64,000 bases of DNA from Mangrovimonas cancribranchiae. Its GTDB lineage: Bacteria > Bacteroidota > Bacteroidia > Flavobacteriales > Flavobacteriaceae. The translations under genes were made by a program, and so were the position numbers. Positions 7,753 through 16,750 of this stretch are shown here, piece after piece. The notes below the pieces were generated by a model, which saw only the letters and a program-made list of their open reading frames with translations, was not told where the DNA came from and ran no database searches. The stretch spans positions 2,062,001 through 2,126,000 of the forward strand of contig NZ_CP136925.1 in NCBI RefSeq assembly GCF_037126245.1. The letters run 5' to 3'. Numbering within the stretch: position 1 is the first letter of the stretch; each line of letters opens with the position of its first letter.

Positions 7753-8340
7753 ATGAAAAAAATTCTGCTAATATTAATAATTCTGTTTTCGTTTGAACTT
7801 TATTCACAAGAAATAATAAAGTTTTCAGATGCGGAATTTGAATTTTGTCTGACAAAAAAATGCGGAAAAACTGACTGTGAAATAACTAAAATTGAGGTTC
7901 TGAAAAATGGAATCTTAAAGCAAACAATAAAACCGAGCGAAAACTATTTCAGCAAAACATTTCCAAACGACCAACTTTTCGCAATTGAGGATATGGATTT
8001 TGACGGAAAAATGGATTTTAGGCTAATGGAATTTCTTCCAGCTGGACCGAATGTTCCTTTTCTATTTTGGATTTATAATCCGACAAATGAACTCTTTGAA
8101 GAAAACAAAGATTACGGAGAAATAACTTCGCCTGAATTTGATTACGAAAAAAAACAAATTAATTCGACTTGGAGAAACGGTTGTTGCGAACACGGACGAG
8201 ACGTTTATGAATTGACAAACGGAATTCCAAAATTGACTGAACGATTTGTTATTGGACATAATTCGGAGGACAAAGAATATTACGAACATTGGAAAATTGA
8301 AAACGGAGAATTAAAACTAATCGAAAAGACAGTTGAATAA
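7753..8340 (+). CDS. Cassette 9: secreted XAC2610-like protein (putative lysozyme-inhibitor fold)
   Basis: 195 residues. A signal peptide ends in LYSQ near residue 18. The mature protein shows a beta-propeller/FG-GAP-like segment with an EF-hand-type loop, IEDMDFDGKMDFRLME, near residues 76-91, followed by FWIYNPTNELFE. That arrangement is typical of XAC2610-related proteins, some of which inhibit lysozyme-like type IV secretion effectors. A CC pair (NGCCEHG) may form disulphides. The assignment rests on motif resemblance only. Cassette ends pair perfectly. Confidence 0.72.
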   Translation: MKKILLILIILFSFELYSQEIIKFSDAEFEFCLTKKCGKTDCEITKIEVLKNGILKQTIKPSENYFSKTFPNDQLFAIEDMDFDGKMDFRLMEFLPAGPNVPFLFWIYNPTNELFEENKDYGEITSPEFDYEKKQINSTWRNGCCEHGRDVYELTNGIPKLTERFVIGHNSEDKEYYEHWKIENGELKLIEKTVE

Positions 8341-8345
8341 AATAC

Positions 8346-8484
8346 TACTGGCAACAATGTATAACCGCAATTACGGCGGATTCGACTACGTCCGAATCCA
8401 CTCGGAATTGCTAACGTCAGTTCTAAACCGAAAAAACACGTATATTTACCCGTAACTGACGGTTATACGAGACCGTTGTAAGCA
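8346..8484 (+). repeat. attC9 (class A)
   Basis: R'' tactggcaac, R' gttgtaagca. Confidence 0.92.
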
Positions 8485-8534
8485 ATTTGACGCAACCAAA
8501 TGAAAATTTTATTATCTAAATAAAAAGACTAAGT

Positions 8535-8933
8535 ATGAAAAAATTGTTATTCATTTTATTAACGGTTGGAATTTTGTCATCTTGTAATAATGATGACGAT
8601 TCGGACTCAAATACTGAATTAATCGGAAATTGGAAATTAATAGAAGTACTAATTGATCCAGGAGATGGAAGTGGAACATTTAATTCTGTTGAAAGCGAGA
8701 AAATTATAACCTTTGAAAATAACGGAACAATAACTTCAAATGGAAATTTGTGTGATATGTCAATTGCCTCTGACAATTCAACTTCAGGAACTTACTCAAA
8801 CTCTGAAATGAGTTTTAATTCAGCTGACTGTAACAATCCTGACTATGACTTCACATTTGAACAGAATGGAAATACTTTAATTATAAATTACCCTTGTATT
8901 GAACCGTGTCAAGCTAAATTTATAAAGGAATAA
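8535..8933 (+). CDS. Cassette 10: lipocalin-like lipoprotein
   Basis: 132 residues. Signal peptide with lipobox LSSC near residue 17, then an acidic Asn/Asp linker. The domain starts with LIGNWKLIEV, the usual opening of the Bacteroidota lipocalin-like family. It continues with strands (KIITFENNGTITSNGN, DFTFEQNGNTLIINY) and Cys pairs that could form disulphides. Role unknown; such proteins are usually outer-membrane anchored. The ATG is unusually far (60 bp) from the crossover. Confidence 0.82.
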   Translation: MKKLLFILLTVGILSSCNNDDDSDSNTELIGNWKLIEVLIDPGDGSGTFNSVESEKIITFENNGTITSNGNLCDMSIASDNSTSGTYSNSEMSFNSADCNNPDYDFTFEQNGNTLIINYPCIEPCQAKFIKE

Positions 8934-8937
8934 AAAC

Positions 8938-9074
8938 TGCTTACAACAATGGCTATAAGTAATTGCTTGTTCTCGCCTACTTCTGAAAATCCTCGCGGAT
9001 TTTCAGTTTGGTGTGTACTTGCAAAGTTAAGTGCTAAACCACGCAACTACTCATAGCCGAGACCGTTAGCTACA
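8938..9074 (+). repeat. attC10 (class B)
   Basis: R'' tgcttacaac, R' gttagctaca. Confidence 0.92.
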
Positions 9075-9077
9075 AGT

Positions 9078-10100
9078 ATGAAAAAAATCACGTACATATT
9101 AATAATTTTGGTTTCTTGTTTAATAAGTTGCAAACAAGAAAAACCTCGGATTGAAAAAAAAGAAAACTCAATTTCAATATCAATAGACGATAGAGTTGAA
9201 TTATTGAGAGTTGCTTATTTTTTGGCTCTTGAGGACAGTATCGACGTGAATTTAAGACCTTGTAAAACGGATTTTTACAAAACAAATTTTGAGATTTACA
9301 AAAAATTCAAAAATCATCCATTAGTTCAAAAAATCGGAAATGGAGACGAATGGAATGCAGATTTGTCAACTATAGCACTTTGTCTTGACAAAAATTTAAA
9401 ACCAAAAGACAGTCTAAATATTAATGAACTTTCCAAACAATTTGGTTGGTATGGAAAAAACATCGATTCTCTCTCAAAACTATTAATTGATTTCAAAAAA
9501 ACAATTGGTTTTAAAAATAATTACAATGTGAATTTTAAACCATTTACAGATTCTATAAAATCAAACAGAATAACGGAAAAGCTAAATCAATTTTACAGAA
9601 CGGACAGAAAAACAAATCTGAAAATATTGTTTGACCCATTAAATAGAATTACCAATAAAGCTATAACATTCACAAACAACCCAGAAAGTGAAAGGTTATT
9701 TCTCATAACTTATTTATGTGAAGAACCAAATGATTCTATAAAACAGCTGAAACTAAAATGGAACGATGACTACAGAAGAATCGTAATTCACGAAAATAGT
9801 CACATTTACACAGATGCGTTATTCAAAAAATATTACGACAAAGAATTTGATTCATTAGTAAATCAAGAAAAATTTAAGAACGAATACCACGATATTGACG
9901 AAATTATGGTTCGTGGAATTACAGCTAAAATATTGGAATTGAATTATGGGCAAAGAATTGGCGAAGATGAAATTAACCACCAACCGAAAAATTCAAGAAT
10001 AGTTTATGATTATTTGAATAAATATGTGAAAAATGACAACATGGAATTTGAACAAGTTTATAAAGAGATTATTGAACAATTAAAGAAAAAATACCTGTAG
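9078..10100 (+). CDS. Cassette 11: HExxH lipoprotein, putative metalloprotease (DUF4932-like)
   Basis: 340 residues. Lipobox LISC near residue 15. A zincin-type motif HENSH lies near residues 238-242, with a downstream acidic helix DIDEIMVRGITAKILE (about 270-287) that could provide the third metal ligand. The layout recalls DUF4932-type putative metalloproteases of Bacteroidota. Predicted to act in the periplasm or at the surface; substrate unknown. The stop codon TAG is part of the R'' arm (tgtagctaac). Cassette ends pair perfectly. Confidence 0.82.
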   Translation: MKKITYILIILVSCLISCKQEKPRIEKKENSISISIDDRVELLRVAYFLALEDSIDVNLRPCKTDFYKTNFEIYKKFKNHPLVQKIGNGDEWNADLSTIALCLDKNLKPKDSLNINELSKQFGWYGKNIDSLSKLLIDFKKTIGFKNNYNVNFKPFTDSIKSNRITEKLNQFYRTDRKTNLKILFDPLNRITNKAITFTNNPESERLFLITYLCEEPNDSIKQLKLKWNDDYRRIVIHENSHIYTDALFKKYYDKEFDSLVNQEKFKNEYHDIDEIMVRGITAKILELNYGQRIGEDEINHQPKNSRIVYDYLNKYVKNDNMEFEQVYKEIIEQLKKKYL

Positions 10101-10234
10101 CTAACAATGTATAACCGCAATTACGGCGGATTCGACTACGTCCGAATCCACTCGGAATTGCTAACGTCAGTACTAAATCGAAAAACATTATCTTTAATCC
10201 CGTAACTGCCGGTTATACGAGACCGTTGTGCATA
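10096..10234 (+). repeat. attC11 (class A)
   Basis: R'' tgtagctaac, R' gttgtgcata. Confidence 0.92.
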
Positions 10235-10243
10235 ATATCCAAA

Positions 10244-10726
10244 ATGAACTCTAAAAAATTAAAATTAGAAATTGAACCTATAAATTTTTTCGGATTTATT
10301 TTCAAGTCGTTTTTTTCAATGTTTTTGATTCTCTTTATTGCATCAATAATATTTGTGATAGTTACCCCAAACTTGGAAAGCAATTATATTATTGCAATTA
10401 TTTTGGCTGGATTAACAATGGGTTTGATTTTAGCAATTCAATTTATATTTCGTCCGACAATATATTTATACTCAATCTTCATATCAGAAACCACAACTGA
10501 ATTAAAGTGGCAAGAAAACGGAAAATTTAAATCGCATCAATTCAATAATGCTGAAATTACAGCTGAATTAATTCCAAGTGGAAAAAATAATCCTTACTTA
10601 AAGCTTGATGTAAAAGACAAAGAATCTCATCTGACTTTAAAACAGTATCGAATAGGAGAATGGACTTTAGAAAAATTAAAAGAAATTGGAATTGAAATAA
10701 AAAATACTATGCACAACAATGTATAA
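10244..10726 (+). CDS. Cassette 12: two-TM protein with PH-like tail
   Basis: 160 residues from the Met at 10244. Two membrane helices lie near residues 20-42 and 50-70, followed by a beta-rich cytosolic tail (TTELKWQENGKFKSHQFNNAEITAELIPS). The plan is like that of cassettes 7 and 65. The C-terminus (MHNNV) and stop are supplied by attC12. Function unknown. Confidence 0.78.
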   Translation: MNSKKLKLEIEPINFFGFIFKSFFSMFLILFIASIIFVIVTPNLESNYIIAIILAGLTMGLILAIQFIFRPTIYLYSIFISETTTELKWQENGKFKSHQFNNAEITAELIPSGKNNPYLKLDVKDKESHLTLKQYRIGEWTLEKLKEIGIEIKNTMHNNV

Positions 10727-10846
10727 CCGCAATTACGGCGGATTCGACTACGTCCGAATCCACTCGGAATTGCTAACGACAGTGCTTAACCGAAAATTAT
10801 TAACTTTAATCCCGTAACTGACGGTTATACGAGACCGTTGTAGAGC
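10708..10846 (+). repeat. attC12 (class A)
   Basis: R'' tatgcacaac, R' gttgtagagc. Confidence 0.92.
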
Positions 10847-10877
10847 ATTTTGACTAACGAAAACAAAACAAAAATTA

Positions 10878-12116
10878 ATGAACAAAATTTTAATTCTCCT
10901 TTTTAGCATTTCAACTATTCTAACTTTTGGACAGTCAAAAAAGGAATATTTAAACGACAATCGATTTGATTTAACTTCAACCGAATTTCAATTTCCACAA
11001 AAAGATTTTAACATCATTGGATTTGGTGCTTATCACGGAAGTGCTAAAACTTATGACGCTGAAATTTTACTAATTAAAAACTTAAAAAAACAGAATTTAA
11101 TAGACTACTACATTCCCGAAACAAATTATAGTCAAGCATTTTTCTTTCAACAATATTTAGAAACGGGAAACGAAGAGCTTCTAAAAGAATTGACACTAGC
11201 ATTTCAAACCATTGTTAATCAAGAAGGAACAATTGAAACATTTGAGCATTGGAAAAATTTGAGAGAATTAAATCAGACTTACCCCGAAAATCCTATAAAA
11301 GTTCTTGGTTTTGATGCCATTGCCGAATATGAATTTCCCATAAAACATATTTTACTATTGACCGATAAAGTTCAAAATTGGAAACTAAAAAAAGAACTTC
11401 AAACAAAATTTGAAAACAAAAAAATAAATTTCAGTACTCGTGATACAGTAACGACTGAACTTCTAAAAAACTTCATAAACGATTACGAAGAAAACAAAAG
11501 CGTTTATTCCAGCCAGATTACAGATACCATAAGTTTTCATCACATTCTAGAAAATATCAAATATAATTTTCACAGAGAAAAAGGTCGAGAAAAAATAATA
11601 TTTGACAACTATGTGTACTTAAAGGGTATTTTAAATTTAGAAAATGAAAAACAGTTTTTCAAGTATGGTTTCTTTCATATAGAAAAACAACGTGAAAAAA
11701 ATTATCCTTCTTTCTTTACAAGAATTATTGAACAAAATGTTTACGATAGGAACAAAGTAATATCCGTTATGGGTTACTTGACCAAAAGTGAGGTACTTTG
11801 GGATAAAATTTATGACAAAAAAGGAAACTACAAAACATTTACCACTGAAAAAGGTTACGGAATCGGAGATTATTGGAAAGAATATTTTAAGGGTATAAAA
11901 AACCTAAAAAAAACAAAACTATCGGATATTACCTTGTTTAAACTGAACAGTGAAAACTCTCCATATAAAAATGGAACAGATTTGATAGAGGTCAAACTAT
12001 TTTTAAAGAAAAGTAATGGAAAATCATTGAAAGATAAACCGACAACGGACTTTATTGATTATGCAGTTTTGATAAGAAACTCAAAAAATCAAATACCGAT
12101 AGAAGAAATGGAATAA
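10878..12116 (+). CDS. Cassette 13: secreted erythromycin-esterase/ChaN-like protein
   Basis: 412 residues with a signal peptide ending in TFGQ near residue 19. Residues 45-75 (FNIIGFGAYHGSAKTYDAEI) match the opening GE/GAxHG of the EreA/ChaN/TraB superfamily. They are followed by a helix and YYIPETNYSQAFFFQQYLETG, equivalent to the ExN(Y) segment of this fold. A late strand (VISVMGYLTKSE) corresponds to the second conserved metal or active-site region. Members hydrolyse esters or bind haem; here the family is inferred and the substrate is unknown. Cassette ends pair perfectly. Confidence 0.75.
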   Translation: MNKILILLFSISTILTFGQSKKEYLNDNRFDLTSTEFQFPQKDFNIIGFGAYHGSAKTYDAEILLIKNLKKQNLIDYYIPETNYSQAFFFQQYLETGNEELLKELTLAFQTIVNQEGTIETFEHWKNLRELNQTYPENPIKVLGFDAIAEYEFPIKHILLLTDKVQNWKLKKELQTKFENKKINFSTRDTVTTELLKNFINDYEENKSVYSSQITDTISFHHILENIKYNFHREKGREKIIFDNYVYLKGILNLENEKQFFKYGFFHIEKQREKNYPSFFTRIIEQNVYDRNKVISVMGYLTKSEVLWDKIYDKKGNYKTFTTEKGYGIGDYWKEYFKGIKNLKKTKLSDITLFKLNSENSPYKNGTDLIEVKLFLKKSNGKSLKDKPTTDFIDYAVLIRNSKNQIPIEEME

Positions 12117-12122
12117 AAAAAC

Positions 12123-12258
12123 GCTCTACAACAATGGCTATAAGTAATTGCTTTTTTCGCCTACTTCTGAAAATCCTCGCGGATTTTCAGTTTGGTGTGT
12201 ACTTGCAAAGTTAAGTGCTAACCCACGCAACTACTCATAGCCGAGACCGTTGCCATTA
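12123..12258 (+). repeat. attC13 (class B)
   Basis: R'' gctctacaac, R' gttgccatta. Confidence 0.92.
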
Positions 12259-12281
12259 ATGCCGAAAAAACTGAAATCTGA

Positions 12282-12995
12282 ATGACACTACACGCTGCGA
12301 TAGAAAAACTGCTTAAAGAAAAAGGCACATCTATGTCGACTAACGAAATCGCAACGGAATTGAATAAAAATAAGTGGTATCAGAAAAAAGATGGTTCGGA
12401 AATTAGTGCATTTCAAATTCACGGACGAACAAGAAACTATCCGAATATTTTTGACCGACAAGGTTCTTTGGTATCCTTAAAAAACGGGACTTTCCAATCA
12501 GAACGAAAACCGACTAAAAAGCTGATATCTAAGAAAAAGTCAGTTACTAAAACGACAAATTCGGACGAACAATATGTGATTGACTTATGCGACAGAGTTT
12601 TAAATTCTAAAGCATCGAGACAGCATAAATTTGACTTTTTGTTGGGCGACCCAAATTCAAATGGAATTTCAGCCAAATTACCCGTTGACGCTTATTATCA
12701 AGAATTAAATCTTGTAGTTGAGTACAGAGAAAGACAACACACGGAAAGCGTAAACTTTTTTGATAAGCCAAATAAACTGACTGTGAGCGGAGTTCATCGA
12801 GGCGAACAACGGAAAATATATGACCAAAGACGTGACGAACTTCTACCAAAAAACGGAATAGAATTGATTAAAATTTCTTATTACGACTTTGAATACGACA
12901 ATAGGAAAAGAATTTTGAGAAACGAAAAAGACGACATAAAAACGATTGAAAAATTAATAAAAACGGAAAAAAGCACTAATGGCAACAATGTATAA
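12282..12995 (+). CDS. Cassette 14: HARE-HTH fused to a PD-(D/E)xK-like endonuclease
   Basis: 237 residues. Residues 1-70 match the HARE-HTH domain (TLHAAIEKLLKEKGTSMSTN, then ELNKNKWYQKKDGSEISAFQ and RTRNYPNIF), a winged helix often fused to restriction enzymes. After a Lys-rich linker comes a restriction-endonuclease-like core: LPVDAYYQELNLVVEYRE (D136, E147) and KISYYDFEYD, resembling single-domain REase/VSR-type folds. Predicted role is DNA cleavage in defence or repair. The last residues (NGNNV) and the stop come from attC14. No partner methylase lies next to it. Confidence 0.82.
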   Translation: MTLHAAIEKLLKEKGTSMSTNEIATELNKNKWYQKKDGSEISAFQIHGRTRNYPNIFDRQGSLVSLKNGTFQSERKPTKKLISKKKSVTKTTNSDEQYVIDLCDRVLNSKASRQHKFDFLLGDPNSNGISAKLPVDAYYQELNLVVEYRERQHTESVNFFDKPNKLTVSGVHRGEQRKIYDQRRDELLPKNGIELIKISYYDFEYDNRKRILRNEKDDIKTIEKLIKTEKSTNGNNV

Positions 12996-13115
12996 CCGCA
13001 ATTACGGCGGATTCGACTACGTCCGAATCCACTCGGAATTGCTAACGTCTGGGCTTAACCGAAAATTAACACATATTAACCCGTAACTGACGGTTATACT
13101 GGACCGTTGTAAGTA
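12977..13115 (+). repeat. attC14 (class A)
   Basis: R'' taatggcaac, R' gttgtaagta. L' continues CTGGACCG instead of CGAGACCG. Confidence 0.9.
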
Positions 13116-13133
13116 ATTTAAAAACAAAATATT

Positions 13134-13592
13134 ATGAAAAAAATAATCTTGATTTTATTAGTATTTATTACTATTATTTCCTGTAAAACTGCGGATACGG
13201 ACTTCACCAAATCTGACTTGAATTCCATTTCTTTATACGACTTTGACAATAAGCCGATTTCTGTCGAGGAAATAACAAATCAGTGGAATGAACGAATTCA
13301 GGAAAGTGAAGAAATTAACGCAAGAATAACAAAACTTGAAATAACAAATCTGACTGACCTAAAAACTAATAAAAATGAGTTAGTATTATTGGGAAACACC
13401 AATAGAAAATCCGTAAAAACAGCTACCAAGTTGACAAGGTTCAAAAACGGATTGAAATTGAACGAAATTTCTGTTACTTGTAAAAATTGTGAAAGTGAAT
13501 TGAATATAAAACTGAATAGTGGAAAATGGAGCTGTTTGAATGAAAAAGAACTGAACTCTTGTACGAAAATCGAAACAATGAGAGGAATATAA
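13134..13592 (+). CDS. Cassette 15: small lipoprotein
   Basis: 152 residues; lipobox ISC near residue 17. Mature part beta-rich with two Cys pairs (CKNC and two later Cys) suggesting disulphides. No family recognised. Cassette ends gttgtaagta/tacttacaac pair perfectly. Confidence 0.8.
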   Translation: MKKIILILLVFITIISCKTADTDFTKSDLNSISLYDFDNKPISVEEITNQWNERIQESEEINARITKLEITNLTDLKTNKNELVLLGNTNRKSVKTATKLTRFKNGLKLNEISVTCKNCESELNIKLNSGKWSCLNEKELNSCTKIETMRGI

Positions 13593-13597
13593 AAAAC

Positions 13598-13738
13598 TAC
13601 TTACAACAACGGCTATAGTTCATTACGGCTGAAATTCCTAATCGGAATTTCAAGCCTTTTTGCTAAATTTATGGTTACGGCGGAATGATACTCGCGTACC
13701 ATTCCGTAACGAAACCATAGCCCAAACCGTTGCCACCA
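13598..13738 (+). repeat. attC15 (class C)
   Basis: R'' tacttacaac, R' gttgccacca; arms GGCTATAGTTCATTACGG and CGTAACGAAACCATAGCC. Near-identical to attC22. Confidence 0.9.
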
Positions 13739-13740
13739 AT

Positions 13741-14112
13741 ATGAAAAAACTGCTTGCAATAATGATAATTCTGACTTTGAACTCGTGTTTTATGTTCAAA
13801 GAAAACGGAATTGAAATGAAAGTTAAAAATGACTCAAGCGAACCAATAACAAACGTTGAATTTACTACGACCGAAAAACTGGACGTGATAAAAATTGACC
13901 GAATCGAGCCGAATGAAAGTGTGACTGAATTTTTATCGATGCAGAAAAATAAAACTGACGGAGCTTACTCGTTAACTTTTACTCGTGCAGACGGAAAAAA
14001 GGAAATAACTGGTGGCGGATATTATACAAATGGAGGCTCGTTAGACCATTGGGTTGTCTTTACTGTGAAGAACGACACAACGATTGTGAAATTTGATGGA
14101 CCGATTTACTGA
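13741..14112 (+). CDS. Cassette 16: small lipoprotein
   Basis: 123 residues from the Met at 13741; an upstream frame extension reads through attC15 and is not credible. Lipobox LNSC near residue 16. The mature part looks like one Ig-like beta sandwich (MKVKNDSSEPITNVEFTTTE ... GAYSLTFTRADGKKE). Unknown function. Confidence 0.8.
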   Translation: MKKLLAIMIILTLNSCFMFKENGIEMKVKNDSSEPITNVEFTTTEKLDVIKIDRIEPNESVTEFLSMQKNKTDGAYSLTFTRADGKKEITGGGYYTNGGSLDHWVVFTVKNDTTIVKFDGPIY

Positions 14113-14120
14113 AAAAATAC

Positions 14121-14260
14121 TGGTGGCAACAATGTATAACCGCAATTACGGCGGATTCGACTACGTCCGAATCCACTCGGAATTGCTAACGCTAGTGAAT
14201 AAAAGAAAATAATAACTAATTTAACCCGCAACTGACGGTTATACGAAACCGTTGTGTAAC
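14121..14260 (+). repeat. attC16 (class A)
   Basis: R'' tggtggcaac, R' gttgtgtaac. Confidence 0.92.
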
Positions 14261-14274
14261 ATTAGAAAAACTGA

Positions 14275-14682
14275 ATGGAGAAAATGACTTTAACTGAAAA
14301 AAGTATTGAAAAGATAATTCGTGAAAGTAATTTTTCGTCATTTATGAATAATTCAAAATGGGAAAAACTATTAGAGATTCTAATTGAGAAATTTGATTCT
14401 TTACTAATCCGTTATAAACTAATTGGGCGAGAAAAAATTTTGGAAACTGAATTTAATATTGTTGATTTCAGTCCTTTTTTCATAGAGCCTATTTTATATA
14501 AAGAAATTGAATGGATTGAATTTCCTCAAAAAATGATAATGATCAATAATAAGCGAGTTTCACGACAGACAATTTTTGAACATCACCAAAACATCTCTGA
14601 AATTGAAAATCTGATTAATAAAATTGGAGTTTTTGATTTGGAAAAAGACAATGGAACTCTAAGATTATATGGATATAAATAA
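14275..14682 (+). CDS. Cassette 17: hypothetical cytosolic protein
   Basis: 135 residues, no signal peptide; Mets at 14275 and 14284 are both possible starts. Helical N-terminal half (SIEKIIRESNFSSFMN, WEKLLEILIEKF) followed by a strand-rich half with EWIEFPQKMIMINNKRVS. The size and plan are like those of small immunity proteins, but there is no specific match. Termini pair perfectly. Confidence 0.78.
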   Translation: MEKMTLTEKSIEKIIRESNFSSFMNNSKWEKLLEILIEKFDSLLIRYKLIGREKILETEFNIVDFSPFFIEPILYKEIEWIEFPQKMIMINNKRVSRQTIFEHHQNISEIENLINKIGVFDLEKDNGTLRLYGYK

Positions 14683-14683
14683 C

Positions 14684-14824
14684 GTTACACAACACCGTGT
14701 ATAGTTCATTGCGGCGGAATTTTCCAATCGGAAAATTCCTGTATATTTACAAAGGTTCTCGCCAGGCGGAAAGAATCCTGCGGATTTTTCCGCAACGAAA
14801 CCATACACAAAACCGTTGGCAACA
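14684..14824 (+). repeat. attC17 (class C)
   Basis: R'' gttacacaac, R' gttggcaaca; arms GTGTATAGTTCATTGCGG and CCGCAACGAAACCATACAC. Confidence 0.9.
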
Positions 14825-14857
14825 AGCTAAAAACTGACCCAAATATTAGATAAGTAA

Positions 14858-15238
14858 TTGCAGAAAATATATAAATTTTACGACAAACTCTTTCTCTATT
14901 ATTACAATTTGAAAAAAAACAGTGATGATACACCACAATATTTTCCGATTATAATAATTTCAACTGTACAGTCTACAAATATTTTTTTCTTTGTAATTCT
15001 TGTTTATTATTTTCTACAAATTGATTTTTCTTTTTTACCTAAATGGTTTTTGATTATTGATGTCGGAATGATAATGTTTAATTTTTATCTGTATCAGATT
15101 AAAAACAGAACGGAAATCATAATTCGAAGAAAAATGAAATTATCATTAAGGTTCAAAATATTCTCATATTTTTATTTTGCAATATCGATTATATCTCCTT
15201 TATTTTTAATTTATTTAATCAATGAATACTTATCGTAG
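14858..15238 (+). CDS. Cassette 18: small integral membrane protein
   Basis: About 126 residues from a TTG start. Three to four membrane helices (FPIIIISTVQ..IFFFVILVYYF near 28-55; WFLIIDVGMIMFNFYLY near 62-80; FSYFYFAISIISPLFLIYLI near 100-122) separated by a basic loop (RTEIIIRRKMK). No family recognised. The start is uncertain. The 107 bp between stop and attC18 holds no gene. Confidence 0.68.
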   Translation: MQKIYKFYDKLFLYYYNLKKNSDDTPQYFPIIIISTVQSTNIFFFVILVYYFLQIDFSFLPKWFLIIDVGMIMFNFYLYQIKNRTEIIIRRKMKLSLRFKIFSYFYFAISIISPLFLIYLINEYLS

Positions 15239-15345
15239 TTGACTAAAATAAGTTGATGATTAACAACGAGAAAATCTAATCTGATTGAACATAAAAAATT
15301 GGAAATCAAAATTAATGGAACTAAAAAAATCAAACGAAAAAAGCC

Positions 15346-15484
15346 AGTTGCCAACAACGTATAACCGCAATTACGGCGGATTCGACTACGTCCGAATCCA
15401 CTCGGAATTGCTAACGTCTGTGCTTAACCGAAAATCATTAACTTTAAAACCGTAACTGACGGTTATACGAGACCGTTACCCAAC
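15346..15484 (+). repeat. attC18 (class A)
   Basis: R'' agttgccaac, R' gttacccaac. One mismatch to the cassette start gttggcaaca. Confidence 0.9.
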
Positions 15485-15487
15485 ATT

Positions 15488-16018
15488 TTGAAGAACGTCA
15501 CGAAAAATAATCTTGAACTGAATTTAAAAGAGGCTACTTCCACTCTATTAGAAATGGCAAGAAACTCTTGTTGGAATAACATTTCGGAAAATACGAGCTA
15601 CATAATTTCGGAAATCAAAAATGACTCTCGAAATTTTAAAATCCAGAGACTTGAAAGGAACAAGGCAAATCGGAAAAAGAAACCTGCAACGCTAAAAAAA
15701 GCAACAACTGAATTAAAATCGATTTACGAAAACCTGTACGACATTAATCTGGAAATTTATAAAAGTCGGAAAAACGAAACGATTGTTGATATTAGGTATT
15801 ATCCGAAATCAGCACTTGAATCTGACTATTATGAGAAAGTAAAAAATAACGAACCAATGCTACATTGTAAAGTTGGAATTCCACCTTATGCAAGTGACAA
15901 GTCAAAAAAATATGACGTGAATTGGGAACTTGGCGGAATAAGACACGAATGGAACTCATTTTGGAAAAGAATCCAATTCAAATGGAAATACAGAAACCGA
16001 ATAAAAAACGTTGGGTAA
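15488..16018 (+). CDS. Cassette 19: hypothetical basic protein
   Basis: 176 residues from a TTG start 13 bp after the crossover. The N-terminal 90 residues are helical and basic (RLERNKANRKKKPATLKK). The rest contains IVDIRYYPKSALESDYYEKV and a basic, Trp-rich C-terminus that could contact nucleic acid. The TAA stop is part of the R'' arm gttgggtaac. No family recognised. Confidence 0.72.
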   Translation: MKNVTKNNLELNLKEATSTLLEMARNSCWNNISENTSYIISEIKNDSRNFKIQRLERNKANRKKKPATLKKATTELKSIYENLYDINLEIYKSRKNETIVDIRYYPKSALESDYYEKVKNNEPMLHCKVGIPPYASDKSKKYDVNWELGGIRHEWNSFWKRIQFKWKYRNRIKNVG

Positions 16019-16148
16019 CAATGTATAACCGCAATTACGGCGGATTCGACTACGTCCGAATCCACTCGGAATTGCTAACGTCTGTGCTAAGTCGAAAAAC
16101 AGTAACTTTAATCCCGTAACTGACGGTTATACGAAACCGTTGGCAACA
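16010..16148 (+). repeat. attC19 (class A)
   Basis: R'' gttgggtaac, R' gttggcaaca. Confidence 0.92.
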
Positions 16149-16158
16149 AGCTGAAAAA

Positions 16159-16437
16159 ATGACTCAACAGACAAAAAACCATTTAGAAATTTTAAAAGAA
16201 ATTATTGCACTTTTAAAAAACAACGGACTTAAAACAGAACAAATCCAGTTGGAAAATGAAATAGCTGAAAGTTCAACAGGCGGAGAAATTTGTATGAGAA
16301 GTGCTTCTCTTCTTCTGTCTTTAAATCAACAAGAAAAAATTAAAAATGTAATCGGACAACTGACTTCAGAACTTATTGATTATTGCCATTTAAATGGACT
16401 GGAGCCGTTACCTAAAGAAATTAAAAATGGAAACTAA
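16159..16437 (+). CDS. Cassette 20a: small helical protein
   Basis: 92 residues, soluble and helical (HLEILKEIIALLKNNGLKTEQIQLENEIAE). First of two genes in one cassette; its end overlaps the start of the membrane-protein gene by 11 bp, implying coupled translation. The pairing of a small soluble helical protein with a small membrane protein could be a toxin-antitoxin or regulator-effector pair, but nothing in the sequence proves it. Confidence 0.75.
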   Translation: MTQQTKNHLEILKEIIALLKNNGLKTEQIQLENEIAESSTGGEICMRSASLLLSLNQQEKIKNVIGQLTSELIDYCHLNGLEPLPKEIKNGN

Positions 16438-16741
16438 TACATATTCACACAAAGGTTTCAAATTTGGAATTCTGGGAATTGGACTAATTTTAATTATTGT
16501 TATTCTTTCTCTACTTCTTAACGTGTTAAAATATAATTTTATATCTATACTAATTGGCTTAACAGTTTTTGCAATTGGAATTGTTAGCATTATCGGATTT
16601 ATTAAATCTTTAAAAGGAATTAAAGAACCTAACACTTTCAAGAAAATAATTGGAATTATAATAAATTTTGGACTTGTAACTTTATTCTTATTGATTTTAA
16701 TCGCCAATGGATACGATATATATAAAGCATTAATAATGTAA
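16427..16741 (+). CDS. Cassette 20b: small three-TM membrane protein
   Basis: 104 residues from the Met at 16427, which overlaps the preceding gene by 11 bp in another frame. Membrane helices near residues 12-30, 36-58 and 72-95. No catalytic motif seen. Partner of the soluble protein in the same cassette. Confidence 0.75.
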   Translation: METNTYSHKGFKFGILGIGLILIIVILSLLLNVLKYNFISILIGLTVFAIGIVSIIGFIKSLKGIKEPNTFKKIIGIIINFGLVTLFLLILIANGYDIYKALIM

Positions 16742-16750
16742 ATAAAAGCC

